Assembly: GCA_017539645.1 (NCBI GenBank)
Contig: JAFYCM010000014.1
Location: 1-40,001 of the forward strand
Direction of reading: 5' to 3'
Source: Bacteroidales bacterium
Lineage (GTDB): Bacteria; Bacteroidota; Bacteroidia; Bacteroidales; Marinilabiliaceae
Length of the DNA: 40,001 bases
Shown here: positions 26,736 through 34,564 of the stretch, in pieces
Layout: each line of letters opens with the position of its first letter
Position numbering within the stretch: position 1 is the first letter of the stretch
Translations under genes and position numbers: made by a program
Notes under the pieces: generated by a model
The model's input: only the letters and a program-made list of their open reading frames with translations
Told to the model about the DNA's origin: nothing
Database searches by the model: none

Positions 26736-26757
26736 AATCTGTGTTCATTTGTGCGAG
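26728..26757 (+). repeat. 30-bp dispersed repeat, right inverted copy
   Basis: ATCTGCGAAATCTGTGTTCA followed by TTTGTGCGA matches the minus-strand copy at 23860-23889 at all but a few positions. This copy also supplies the TTTG at 26748-26751 that serves as the -33 candidate of the next promoter. Confidence 0.75.
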
Positions 26758-26782
26758 GATATATTCAATTAACATATATTTG
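26748..26782 (+). promoter_or_regulatory. Bacteroidota-type promoter of the DUF6261-like gene
   Basis: TTTG (26748-26751) and TATATTTG (26775-26782) fit the -33 and -7 consensus with a 23-base spacer. The transcript would start near 26789 with a leader of about 63 nt. Confidence 0.55.
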
Positions 26783-26851
26783 CGTTTGACGATAATTCCC
26801 TCAGAATCATCTATTAATACATATTGTCAAACCAAACCAAAAGGAAAAATT

Positions 26852-27604
26852 ATGACGCAAATTCAATTTCCGAGCGTGTCGAAGTACGATAACGCGCTCT
26901 ACTATTCGCTAATCACTGCCATCGACGAACGTATGACGGCTTACAAAGGCACAGAAAAACAGCTCACCGAATTAGCTTCCTCCTTCCACACGAGCTGCGA
27001 GCGCTATTCTGCCGCCTATAAGCAGTCTACTAAGTCGTTCCTCACCGAAACTATTGCAGAAAAAGACGCGGCTCGCGACAAAATCACCCAAGTAATCGAA
27101 ACTGTGGCGCAAAACTGGTCGGAACTGCCTGACGACGATGACGCTTTGCGTGGTCGTCATATCTGCCAACCATTCAAAGATTTCGGCTACCGACGCCGTG
27201 AAGCTTTGCTGGCGCAGAACAGCAAGTGGCAAAACATTGCCCAAGTGTTTGCCAAAGCCGACCAAGCCGCCGACCTCGCTGCTATGGGTCTCACCACGCT
27301 TGTGCAGAAGGCCAACACTCTAACGCAAGAGATTGCCGACCTCATGGCGCAGCGCAACGAGGACCAATCTACCTATATGGTGGGCGAGATGAAGTCTGCC
27401 CGCACCGAGAATGAGACAATCTTCCAACAACTTATGCAGTATATGAATGCCTTGCTTGTTGTCAGTCCGACCGAGGCTTTAGAGCAGACGGCGCAATACA
27501 TACAGCAAGACCTAAATAAGGTGGAGCAGCAATATCAGCAAAGTCGAAAGCACAAGAAAGCAGACGATGCCACGGTAGAGACTTCTGCTACTTCAGAACA
27601 ATAA
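26852..27604 (+). CDS. DUF6261-like hypothetical protein
   Basis: This 250-residue, almost fully helical cytoplasmic protein lacks a signal peptide or membrane segment. The N-terminal FPSVSKYDNALYYSLI, the SFLTETIAEKDAARDK segment and the C-terminal FQQLMQYMNALLVV resemble DUF6261, a Bacteroidota family of unknown role; the assignment is from memory of the pattern. Gln/Lys-rich helices near the end suggest coiled coil. I chose ATG 26852, which follows an A-rich leader, over an in-frame start about 37 codons upstream that would overlap the promoter. It stands alone with its own promoter and terminator. Confidence 0.68.
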   Translation: MTQIQFPSVSKYDNALYYSLITAIDERMTAYKGTEKQLTELASSFHTSCERYSAAYKQSTKSFLTETIAEKDAARDKITQVIETVAQNWSELPDDDDALRGRHICQPFKDFGYRRREALLAQNSKWQNIAQVFAKADQAADLAAMGLTTLVQKANTLTQEIADLMAQRNEDQSTYMVGEMKSARTENETIFQQLMQYMNALLVVSPTEALEQTAQYIQQDLNKVEQQYQQSRKHKKADDATVETSATSEQ

Positions 27605-27628
27605 ATACATATATATACGTATAAAGAA

Positions 27629-27664
27629 ACCGCCACCGAGCAATTCAGTGGCGGTGTTTTTTGT
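27629..27664 (+). terminator. Rho-independent terminator after the DUF6261-like gene
   Basis: ACCGCCAC (27629-27636) pairs with GTGGCGGT (27648-27655), an 8-bp GC-rich stem with an 11-nt loop, followed by GTTTTTTG. Confidence 0.9.
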
Positions 27665-27952
27665 ATGTACGAAATTCGTTTCCGCGACTGCATGAGGGTT
27701 GCTGAGCGTCAGAAACTATGTTGCACGTGTTGCATGAGGGTTTCTGAGTGTCAGAAACTATGCTGCACCAGTTGCATGAGGGTTTCTGAGTGACAGAAAC
27801 TATGCTGCAGCATCTGCATGGGGGTTGCTGAGTGTCAGAAACTATGCTGCAGCATCTGCATGGGGGTTGCTGAGCGTCAGAAACTATGCTGCACGTGCTG
27901 CAGCAAATTTTCCGACGTTGAAATAGAGCGAGTTACGGTGCTTACTTGTTAA
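27665..27952 (+). pseudogene. Repeat-encoded Cys-rich reading frame interrupted by one TGA
   Basis: From ATG 27665 one frame runs to TAA 27950-27952 (95 codons) except for a TGA at 27791-27793 (codon 43). Read up to that TGA it would encode 42 residues. Each 42-bp repeat gives a 14-residue unit such as MRVSECQKLCCTSC. The TGA stands where the corresponding codon in other units is TGT (Cys) or CGT (Arg). No promoter was identified. It may be a non-coding repeat that happens to be open; no family is recognised. Confidence 0.35.
27690..27905. repeat. 42-bp tandem repeat, five copies plus partial
   Basis: Copies begin with GCATGAGG or GCATGGGG at 27690, 27732, 27774, 27816 and 27858, exactly 42 bases apart, with a partial sixth to about 27905. 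The conserved core is CAGAAACTATG (C/T)TGCA. There are no unique spacers, so this is not a CRISPR array. The unit length is a multiple of three, and one frame stays open on each strand apart from one stop on the plus strand. Confidence 0.92.
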
Positions 27953-27964
27953 TTCATATACACA

Positions 27965-28000
27965 AACAAAAAAGCCAGCAGCAACTATTGCCACTGGCTT
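27965..28000 (-). terminator. Terminator hairpin, copy 1 (after the 28024-28812 gene)
   Basis: On the minus strand AAGCCAG and the following bases pair with TTGCTGCTGGCTT over about 13 bp with a TAG loop, then TTTTTTGTTTG. The surrounding 49 bases (27955-28003) are identical to those around copy 2. Confidence 0.92.
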
Positions 28001-28023
28001 GGAATATCCTTGTTTATAAATAT

Positions 28024-28812
28024 TTACCAATGCTTGTCCAATATCTCTATGCTGTTTTCGTCAAGAGTTATATCATCTGCACCCAAGCTCTCTACCTCAT
28101 GCTTGAATAGTACTTGTTTCGAGTTTTTATCTACACCAACAAAGTAAAGTGTCAGTTTAGGATTACTCTTGTAACGATCTTCAGTAAAGGCATGAGCCAC
28201 AGTTATCATTCTGTTTTCATTAGGCAAGAAGCGAAGATCGGGGTTACTATGAAACAGAGACTCATTCACTCGTCTCCCGTCAGAAAATTTAGGGTTGATG
28301 GCGTAAATGGTGTATGGAGTTTTATTTTCAAACTTGAAGTACAAATTGCAACACATATCTATATCATAAATTTCTACATAATTGAAGTCTGGCTCTTTGA
28401 TTAATGTACCATCTGCGAATTTTGCCATGTTGTCTTCATCACAGTACAAAAACGTGCAATTGTTTCTATTGAGTGTCAACGTCTTTACTTTACTTGCATC
28501 TATACCATAGCACATACATGATACATAACCAGATTTTTCGAACTTCAATGTGTAGACACCATGACCAGGTAACTTAATCTTTTTGCTGTAAGCAACAGTA
28601 TCTGTTGTAATGTTTGGTGTGTCGAATTTTATTCCCCATATTCTGTCATGCGCAGGAATATGTCGTCCTTCTGTTCTTTCTGTATAAATAATTACCCGAT
28701 CAAAATTGAACTCAGTTTCGTTTTTTATTTTTAGTCTCTGAGCCTCAACTCTGTTTATTGTTGCCACATTGCAAATGAATATGACAATCAAAAGAATAGC
28801 ATTCCTAATCAT
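28024..28812 (-). CDS. Secreted hypothetical protein
   Basis: This 262-residue protein starts with a Sec signal peptide (MIRNAILLIVIFICNVATIN, cleavage near VEA-Q) and should be periplasmic or surface exposed. The mature part is rich in beta strands and aromatic residues, with five or six cysteines, including CMC and MCC pairs that could form disulfides. I do not recognise a family. A longer frame begins at 28908, but that would place the start inside the downstream terminator of the chemoreceptor gene, so ATG 28812 is preferred. The TACCTTTG promoter element lies 30 bases upstream of it. Confidence 0.62.
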   Translation of the reverse strand: MIRNAILLIVIFICNVATINRVEAQRLKIKNETEFNFDRVIIYTERTEGRHIPAHDRIWGIKFDTPNITTDTVAYSKKIKLPGHGVYTLKFEKSGYVSCMCYGIDASKVKTLTLNRNNCTFLYCDEDNMAKFADGTLIKEPDFNYVEIYDIDMCCNLYFKFENKTPYTIYAINPKFSDGRRVNESLFHSNPDLRFLPNENRMITVAHAFTEDRYKSNPKLTLYFVGVDKNSKQVLFKHEVESLGADDITLDENSIEILDKHW

Positions 28813-28841
28813 ATAATTGCTTGTTTCTATTTCTTGAAATG

Positions 28842-28849
28842 CAAAGGTA
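28842..28849 (-). promoter_or_regulatory. -7 promoter element of the secreted hypothetical gene
   Basis: The minus strand reads TACCTTTG, an exact TAnnTTTG match 30 bases before the chosen ATG. No clear -33 TTTG was seen. It supports the start at 28812. Confidence 0.5.
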
Positions 28850-28888
28850 ACAGCGAAAATCACATTCCTATACATATACATATACACA

Positions 28889-28924
28889 AACAAAAAAGCC
28901 AGCAGCAACTATTGCCACTGGCTT
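28889..28924 (-). terminator. Terminator hairpin, copy 2 (after the chemoreceptor gene)
   Basis: This has the same 29-bp hairpin (28896-28924) and T-rich tail on the minus strand as copy 1. It is followed directly by the promoter region of the next gene. Confidence 0.92.
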
Positions 28925-28951
28925 GGAGGTAATCATATTTATAGCTACGCA

Positions 28952-30817
28952 TCAAAATTTGAATACGGCTGAACTCTCGCGGAACAAGCCCGCTTGACCG
29001 TTGAGCTCTTCTGCACTCACGGCGAGCTCTTCGGTTGCAGCTGCATTGCCTTGTATTGCTCCATTGAGTTCTTTCACCGAAGTATCAATTTCTTCTATTG
29101 TAGAGCGTTGACTCTTGGCAGAATTACCCACACGTTCGATGAGCGAAGCGCATTCGTCGATTTCTGGTAGAATGCTTGCAATCAATTGTGTAGACTTAGC
29201 CGTAGCTTGCACACTCGCATTAGCTCCAGCAACGATGTCGGCGGCCGACGTTCTACTCTTTTCGGCAAGTTTGCGAATTTCCGACGCCACCACAGCAAAG
29301 CCTTTTCCGTATTCTCCAGCTCGTGCAGCCTCAACAGCTGCGTTGAGGGCAAGTATGTTGGTTTGAGCAGCAATGTCGTTGATAATGTTGATTTTTGCTG
29401 TAATATCCATAACGGCATTATAAGTTTCGTCCTGAGCATCCTTTATCTGTTTGATGTCGGTAGTAACCTTCTGCGTTATGACATCGGCTCTGGAGGCAAG
29501 ATTGGCGTTGCTATTAACTTCGTAGGCAATATCGGCAATCGACTGAACAATGTTTTCGGATGTAGCAGCTTGCTCACTTGCGTTTTGCGAAAGAGTTTGT
29601 GTGGCGCGGTTGATTTCAGAGCTTGAAACCTGAAGCGCGTTGGCTCCGTCGTTGATTTTCTCGAGAATATCTCGAAGGCTACCAGTCATCTCATACGACG
29701 ATTTGAGGATACCAGTGGCCGACTTAGCGCTGTTTTGAGATATACGCAAGTCGCCTTGCGCAATTCTATTAACCAACAGCTGCACCTCGCGAGGTTCACC
29801 ACCTACAGCACTAAGTATGCTATTATTAAGAGTATTCGACGCTATCATCATAAGCGCTATAATCACCAATATCACTAATGCCAACGACAACACGGTGGAT
29901 TTTACACCATTATACTTTGAAGTGGAAGGATAAACAAGCGAAACAAACGACTTTGTATTATTGTTATGGATATATGTCATATCGTAGCTAAGGCCATCGA
30001 GTTGGAACGTTGTGTGGTGAGGCGCTTCATCTTTATTTCTGAGCATTTCTTTATAAATATCATCTGTCATTTTGCCCCATTTACCTTCGTAGCATCGGTT
30101 TTCGGTGTCCGACGACCATAGAGTAAATCCGTCATCTATAATATTATGCGAGTTGAGCGTGGCATTCTGAGCCTGAATTTTAGATTCCTCTTGACCCGTA
30201 AAATATATTCCCTTCAACTCACCATTTATGTATAGTGGCTTGTACGATGCCACGTATGAAACGCCGAGAATAACAGTACTTGCAAAGAACTCCTCTCCCG
30301 CCTCAATTGTGCGCATCACTTCAGGATCGTCGAGCTTTGTGCCGACAGCCAAATTTCCATCAGAATTCACGATTGTGGTGGCAATACGTACATAATCCTT
30401 ACCATTTTTTTGGAAAATGGTAAAATGGCTACCATTGAGGCCACTCGCCACAGCCTTACAAAAAGCGTTGTTGTTTTGCTGCACATTACCACCAACACTC
30501 CATTTAGGCAATAAGTATGACCCAATCTGAACAAATTGCGATTTAATCTCTTCTATGCCGCCCATCTGCGCTAAAGCACATTCTGCCGAGTGTATCAACA
30601 GATCGTTCGACACTCCGAAACCATTATAATGCTCGTTAAGAGTATTGTTGAGACCGATAAGGTCGCTCGCTATATTGTTCTGAATTTGGCGAGCCACCAA
30701 ACTGCGAATAGAAAAATGCAGTACCATCACTAAAGTGACAACCGCTACAAAAGCAAACGCTACATACAGTATGTTTGATTTTGCCTTAGTGCTGAGATTT
30801 TGTGTGTTGATTCTCAT
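28952..30817 (-). CDS. Methyl-accepting chemotaxis protein (chemoreceptor)
   Basis: This 621-residue inner-membrane receptor has a first membrane helix at about 17-39, a periplasmic sensing domain of about 265 residues resembling the Cache_3-Cache_2 type ([32 protein letters not shown]), a second helix at 308-327, a HAMP-like linker with [19 protein letters not shown] (339-357), and a signalling domain to the end. The hairpin tip that contacts CheA/CheW is intact: [20 protein letters not shown] (479-498), then [22 protein letters not shown]. No pentapeptide tether for CheR is present at the C-terminus (ends AVFKF). No cheA, cheW or other chemotaxis gene lies in the window. Confidence 0.94.
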   Translation of the reverse strand: MRINTQNLSTKAKSNILYVAFAFVAVVTLVMVLHFSIRSLVARQIQNNIASDLIGLNNTLNEHYNGFGVSNDLLIHSAECALAQMGGIEEIKSQFVQIGSYLLPKWSVGGNVQQNNNAFCKAVASGLNGSHFTIFQKNGKDYVRIATTIVNSDGNLAVGTKLDDPEVMRTIEAGEEFFASTVILGVSYVASYKPLYINGELKGIYFTGQEESKIQAQNATLNSHNIIDDGFTLWSSDTENRCYEGKWGKMTDDIYKEMLRNKDEAPHHTTFQLDGLSYDMTYIHNNNTKSFVSLVYPSTSKYNGVKSTVLSLALVILVIIALMMIASNTLNNSILSAVGGEPREVQLLVNRIAQGDLRISQNSAKSATGILKSSYEMTGSLRDILEKINDGANALQVSSSEINRATQTLSQNASEQAATSENIVQSIADIAYEVNSNANLASRADVITQKVTTDIKQIKDAQDETYNAVMDITAKINIINDIAAQTNILALNAAVEAARAGEYGKGFAVVASEIRKLAEKSRTSAADIVAGANASVQATAKSTQLIASILPEIDECASLIERVGNSAKSQRSTIEEIDTSVKELNGAIQGNAAATEELAVSAEELNGQAGLFRESSAVFKF

Positions 30818-30924
30818 AGAAGTTTTATTTGTTTGTTGCGTTTTTGCAATAATGGGAAATAGATTTCAAAAAAGATTTTGTGTTTTAGTTAATAATAAAT
30901 AAAGATATTTATTGAATATAAAAA

Positions 30925-30953
30925 AAGCCAGCAGCAATTATTGCCACTGGCTT
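30925..30953 (-). terminator. Terminator hairpin, copy 3 (after the SulP gene)
   Basis: This is the same 29-bp hairpin as copies 1 and 2 with a single internal substitution (CAATTATTG in place of CAACTATTG) and a minus-strand T run. Flanking sequence is not shared, unlike copies 1 and 2. Confidence 0.9.
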
Positions 30954-30984
30954 GAAGTATGTTTTCTATAACTATTTACAGTTA

Positions 30985-32712
30985 CTAATTCTCAAAATGA
31001 GCTTTGAGGAATGCTGTACAATCTTCAAATGTTTCGAATGTATCGTTTTCGGTCAAAACGCCAGGAATGACATTCATTTTACGCATCAAATAGGCAGGCT
31101 GAGGTTGAATAATAGTCATCAACACACGAATGCCGCGTGCTTGAAGGTCGCGTATGGCAGTCTCCATAGCGTATACACCCGACTGGTCCATAAACGACAC
31201 GCGTTTCATACGTATGATTACAATCTTAACATCGTCGGGCACAGACTTCATGACGTTCTGGAAACCAGTGATAGAGCCGAAGAATATCGGGCCATTGAGA
31301 CGTTGTATGTATATCTTATGTTTAGCTACATCGGGCAAACCATGCTCGTCGGACCAAGGCGACTCTTTGTCGAATGCTGAGAGTTCACCAGCCGAATAAT
31401 TGCCTTCTACGAGGTCGCTCGTACGCTTCATAAACAGTACGCATGCTACCACCATACCAATACCTACTGCCGTGAGGAGGTCAACAAACACTGTGACGAA
31501 GAGCACAATAAGTAGCACAAATGCGTCCGATTTGGGTATTCGAGGCAAATCTTTGAAGCCTTTGAAGTCGATGATACCCCACCCTACAGTGATAAGTATA
31601 CCTGCAAGCACCGACAGCGGCACGAAACGTACGATTGAACCCAAGCCAAGAAGTATGGCAAGAAGGAAGAGCGAGTGAATCATACCAGAAATCTGCGTAC
31701 GTCCGCCACTCTTTACATTCACTACAGTACGCATGGTGGCACCCGCACCCGAAATGCCGCAGAACATACCAGCAACGGCATTGCCTATGCCTTGACCAAT
31801 GAGTTCCTGATTGCTGTTATGCTGTGTTTTGGTGATGTTGTCGGCTACTATAGAAGTAAGCAGCGTGTCGATAGAGCCAAGACCGGCAAGCGTCAAGCCT
31901 GGAACGATGGCTGTTACGATAGCTTGGCCCCAATCGATGTTAGAGAGGTCGATACCATCTTTGAGGAAGAACGGCATTGGGAAGCCCGAAGGAATCTGAC
32001 CAATGGTGAGCGTCTCAGGGAAATCGGTAACGAAGAGCGAAACAACAGTCATAACTATAAGAGCAACAAGTGTTGCTGGCACTTTCTTGGTTACGAACGG
32101 GAAGAGGTATATAACTACAATAGTGCCCAAACCAAGCAGCAAGGCAGGAACAGAAATGCCGTTAGCAACACGCTCGGGAAATTGGAGAATCATATCAACA
32201 ACCATCACCGGCGACTTGAGGCCAATGAGCGGATAGATTTGTTGTAGTATAATTATTATACCTATACCACTCATGAAGCCCGAAAGCACAGGATAAGGTA
32301 TGTAGCGTATGTATTTACCAATCTTTATTACGCCGAAAAGAATTTGAAACAGGCCGCAGAACACACCTGCCATCGACATCGAGATGATGATGTTGGGAAT
32401 AGCTTGTTCGAACGCCATGCCTTGCGACTGGTAGCCAGCCCAAAGACCCGAAACGAGCGATGCCGTAACTACGGTCATTGGACCCGTAGGACCGCTAATT
32501 TGCGAATGCGTGCCACCAAAGAGAGCAGCAAAAAATCCGAGCATTGTAGCACCCACAAGACCTGCAAGTGCACCCACAGCACTCGCTGCAGGATCGGTAA
32601 TGCCTCCAAAAGCTTGTATACCAAAAGCCAAAGCAAGAGGCAAGGCAACAATGCCGGCCGTTATACCACCGAACACATCGCCCTTGATGTTGTTTGTAGA
32701 AATGAGACTCAT
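30985..32712 (-). CDS. SulP family inorganic anion transporter with STAS domain
   Basis: This 575-residue inner-membrane protein belongs to the SLC26/SulP family, which moves sulfate, bicarbonate or other anions. The N-terminal membrane part has about 11-14 helices and the signatures GITAGIVALPLALAFGI, FGGTHSQISGPTGPMTVV and CGISGAGATMRTVVNVKSGG. The C-terminal cytoplasmic STAS domain (about 455-575) includes VSFMDQSGVYAMETAIRDL with the usual helix-start Ser/Gly. The ion is not certain; bicarbonate carriers and sulfate carriers look alike at this level. A TAACTTTG element lies upstream and the gene ends with terminator copy 3, so it is probably transcribed alone. Confidence 0.93.
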   Translation of the reverse strand: MSLISTNNIKGDVFGGITAGIVALPLALAFGIQAFGGITDPAASAVGALAGLVGATMLGFFAALFGGTHSQISGPTGPMTVVTASLVSGLWAGYQSQGMAFEQAIPNIIISMSMAGVFCGLFQILFGVIKIGKYIRYIPYPVLSGFMSGIGIIIILQQIYPLIGLKSPVMVVDMILQFPERVANGISVPALLLGLGTIVVIYLFPFVTKKVPATLVALIVMTVVSLFVTDFPETLTIGQIPSGFPMPFFLKDGIDLSNIDWGQAIVTAIVPGLTLAGLGSIDTLLTSIVADNITKTQHNSNQELIGQGIGNAVAGMFCGISGAGATMRTVVNVKSGGRTQISGMIHSLFLLAILLGLGSIVRFVPLSVLAGILITVGWGIIDFKGFKDLPRIPKSDAFVLLIVLFVTVFVDLLTAVGIGMVVACVLFMKRTSDLVEGNYSAGELSAFDKESPWSDEHGLPDVAKHKIYIQRLNGPIFFGSITGFQNVMKSVPDDVKIVIIRMKRVSFMDQSGVYAMETAIRDLQARGIRVLMTIIQPQPAYLMRKMNVIPGVLTENDTFETFEDCTAFLKAHFEN

Positions 32713-32747
32713 CTGATTTATCTAATACTTTATTGTAAAAAAGCGCG

Positions 32748-32755
32748 CAAAGTTA
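32748..32755 (-). promoter_or_regulatory. -7 promoter element of the SulP gene
   Basis: The minus strand reads TAACTTTG, 36 bases before the ATG. TTGG is found 23 bases further upstream, a poor -33 match. Confidence 0.55.
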
Positions 32756-32867
32756 ATCGAAAGTTGAGAAATTGATTACCAATAATAAGAGTAGGATTTT
32801 TTGTTGTTACAACGCATCATATAGTACAGAGTTATGCGCCGTACTTATCCATATTCCACAGCGAACT

Positions 32868-32889
32868 ACAAAAGTCATAGGACTTTTGT
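32868..32889. repeat. Perfect 9-bp inverted repeat between SulP and helicase genes
   Basis: ACAAAAGTC (32868-32876), ATAG loop, GACTTTTGT (32881-32889). A looser second pair (CACAAAAA and GACTTTTTG) follows to about 32921. It may end the minus-strand helicase transcript, although the T tract is short, or be a protein-binding site. Confidence 0.5.
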
Positions 32890-32937
32890 GATTAGAACCA
32901 CAAAAATGGCACGACTTTTTGTTATGAATTTGCAGAA

Positions 32938-34362
32938 TTACTCAAAAAACTCGTCTGGGAAGTTTACGAGATAGAGCTTCTGGGTGGCGCGAGTAACGGC
33001 AGTGTAGAGCCATTTGAGGAACTCTACGTTGCGCATCTCGTCGGGAACATAGCCAATATCTACAAAGACGGCATCCCACTGACCGCCTTGGGCTTTGTGA
33101 CACGTTACGGCATAGGCAAACTTCACTTGTAGAGCATTGTAGTATGGGTCGTCGCGCATGGCAGCCATGATGCGCGCTTTGCTGCCGAGTTCCATATAAT
33201 CTTCGGCAACAGATTGAAAGAACTGCATCTCCTCATCGCGAGTCATACGACCAGCATCCGACGAAAGGCCATCGAGCAGAAGCATAGCATCAACATCTAC
33301 ATCGTTGTGCTCAAGAAATCGCAACGACACATCGGCAAAGCGCTTATCGTATAGCGTTTTATAGCCATTTATACGTACCACTTCGCATATATCACCATTG
33401 GCAATAAAATCTTTACTCTCCTTGCCGAGCCACTTATAATTATTCTTACAAACCATAAGAAAATCGCCGCGCGTGATTTCCTCTTCGACAAACATCACCT
33501 GCGCACGAATGCCAAGATTGAAACGCGTTGCACGCTTATTGCTTCGCGTCACCACGAGCGTATTTTCTGTTCCATACCTATCATTGCAAGTTATTAGCGT
33601 CTCTATAAGTTCATCGCCTCCGAGACGTTCCACATCGGTTCCGTATTCAGCAAAAAGACGTGGGAAGCCCATAAAATCGGGCTCATTTTCGATGATTTGA
33701 CGCAGCGCAACGGCATTTTTCAATATGGCACTCTCGGTCTCTTGGCGCACAACGTCGGTGAGCCACACTTGAGCCACATCGAGACCACACGACTGCAGAT
33801 AATTAATATCGAGTGCCGGAGCGATATTCAGGCCAACAGGCGGCAGCTGAGCCGGATCGCCAACGAGCAGCAGACGACAATCGTCTTGACTAAATACGTA
33901 TGAAATAAGGTCGGTGAGCAAGCGCCCTGAGCCAAACTCCGTTTCGCCGCTGTATGCATTGGAAATCATCGACGCCTCATCGACTATAAATATGGTAGTG
34001 CGCGAGCCGTTGTAGCCAACTTTGAATTGGCTATTGAGGTCGGCAGCCGTCTCTTGCCTATAAATAGTTTTATGTATGGTGAGAGCCTGCCGCCCCGTGA
34101 TACTCGACAGCACCTTGGCCGCACGACCAGTAGGTGCCATCAGATGCAAGCGGAAGCCCATATCGGTAGCCACATCACAAAGAGCGCGCATTATAGTAGT
34201 TTTGCCAGTACCAGCATAACCATTGACGAGAAGCGTAGGGCGAGTATCGGTAGAGAGGAGAAACGTAGCCATAGCCTCGAATGCTGCCTGTTGGCTGCGC
34301 GTAGGCGAAACCGACATCTGCGAAACAAGGCGAGAGACAAGTTCACTTTGGGTAATTATCAT
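32938..34362 (-). CDS. RecD/Pif1-like AAA family DNA helicase
   Basis: This 474-residue protein is a superfamily 1B helicase related to RecD2 and Pif1. Walker A is GYAGTGKTT (48-56). GRAAKVL in motif Ia, the DEAS Walker B (IFIVDEASMIS), the GDPAQLPPVG motif III, and the UvrD_C_2 part with VTCHKAQGGQWDAVFVDIG and LYTAVTRATQKLYLVN are all intact, so it should be an active ATP-driven DNA unwinder. It lacks the long N-terminal domains of RecD2 and matches the short helicases common in Bacteroidales. I chose ATG 34362; a TTG eight codons earlier is less likely. It lies divergent from the following gene. Confidence 0.9.
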   Translation of the reverse strand: MIITQSELVSRLVSQMSVSPTRSQQAAFEAMATFLLSTDTRPTLLVNGYAGTGKTTIMRALCDVATDMGFRLHLMAPTGRAAKVLSSITGRQALTIHKTIYRQETAADLNSQFKVGYNGSRTTIFIVDEASMISNAYSGETEFGSGRLLTDLISYVFSQDDCRLLLVGDPAQLPPVGLNIAPALDINYLQSCGLDVAQVWLTDVVRQETESAILKNAVALRQIIENEPDFMGFPRLFAEYGTDVERLGGDELIETLITCNDRYGTENTLVVTRSNKRATRFNLGIRAQVMFVEEEITRGDFLMVCKNNYKWLGKESKDFIANGDICEVVRINGYKTLYDKRFADVSLRFLEHNDVDVDAMLLLDGLSSDAGRMTRDEEMQFFQSVAEDYMELGSKARIMAAMRDDPYYNALQVKFAYAVTCHKAQGGQWDAVFVDIGYVPDEMRNVEFLKWLYTAVTRATQKLYLVNFPDEFFE

Positions 34363-34514
34363 TGTAAGACACGTATTTACGAACAACTGTATTGAACGAA
34401 TTTATACTAACTGCATTCGTTGCCATCAGTTATAAATATGTACCAAAGAAAATGCAGAGTTCAACAAAAGTCAACTAAAAATCGACTATGCTGATAATGA
34501 TTTACTCTTTTTTA

Positions 34515-34522
34515 TATTTTTG
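34515..34522 (+). promoter_or_regulatory. -7 promoter element of the small membrane protein gene
   Basis: TATTTTTG matches TAnnTTTG and sits 42 bases before the ATG at 34565. The -33 partner is not clear. Confidence 0.45.
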
Positions 34523-34564
34523 CGCTAATTCTTAATCAATGCAAAATTATAAAGCTATTAGATA

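Larger units (their letters stand above)
26299..26851. other. Intergenic region between the ECF operon and the DUF6261-like gene
   Basis: This 553-bp gap between divergent genes holds the sigma operon leader, the candidate small RNA (26380-26454) with its promoter element (26461-26468), a stretch on the minus strand that looks like the decayed end of a gene (26634-26735), one copy of a 30-bp dispersed repeat (26728-26757), and the promoter of the downstream gene. Confidence 0.6.

Noticed and set aside
26590-26775. 61-codon minus-strand frame
   Set aside because: It is very Arg/Gln rich with no domain, crosses the dispersed repeat, and competes with a frame of more coding-like composition.
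27791-27793. TGA read as selenocysteine in the Cys-rich repeat frame
   Set aside because: The TGA does align with Cys codons of some sister repeats, but no selenoprotein family, SECIS-like hairpin or sel gene was recognised; a simple nonsense change is more likely.
27690-27905. CRISPR array
   Set aside because: The 42-bp units are contiguous with no unique spacers, and no cas genes are near.
28813-28908. Longer N-terminus for the secreted hypothetical gene
   Set aside because: The start would lie inside terminator copy 2 and upstream of the TACCTTTG promoter element; ATG 28812 gives a normal signal peptide.
31675-32247. 190-codon plus-strand frame inside the SulP gene
   Set aside because: Antisense to a transporter with clear family motifs.
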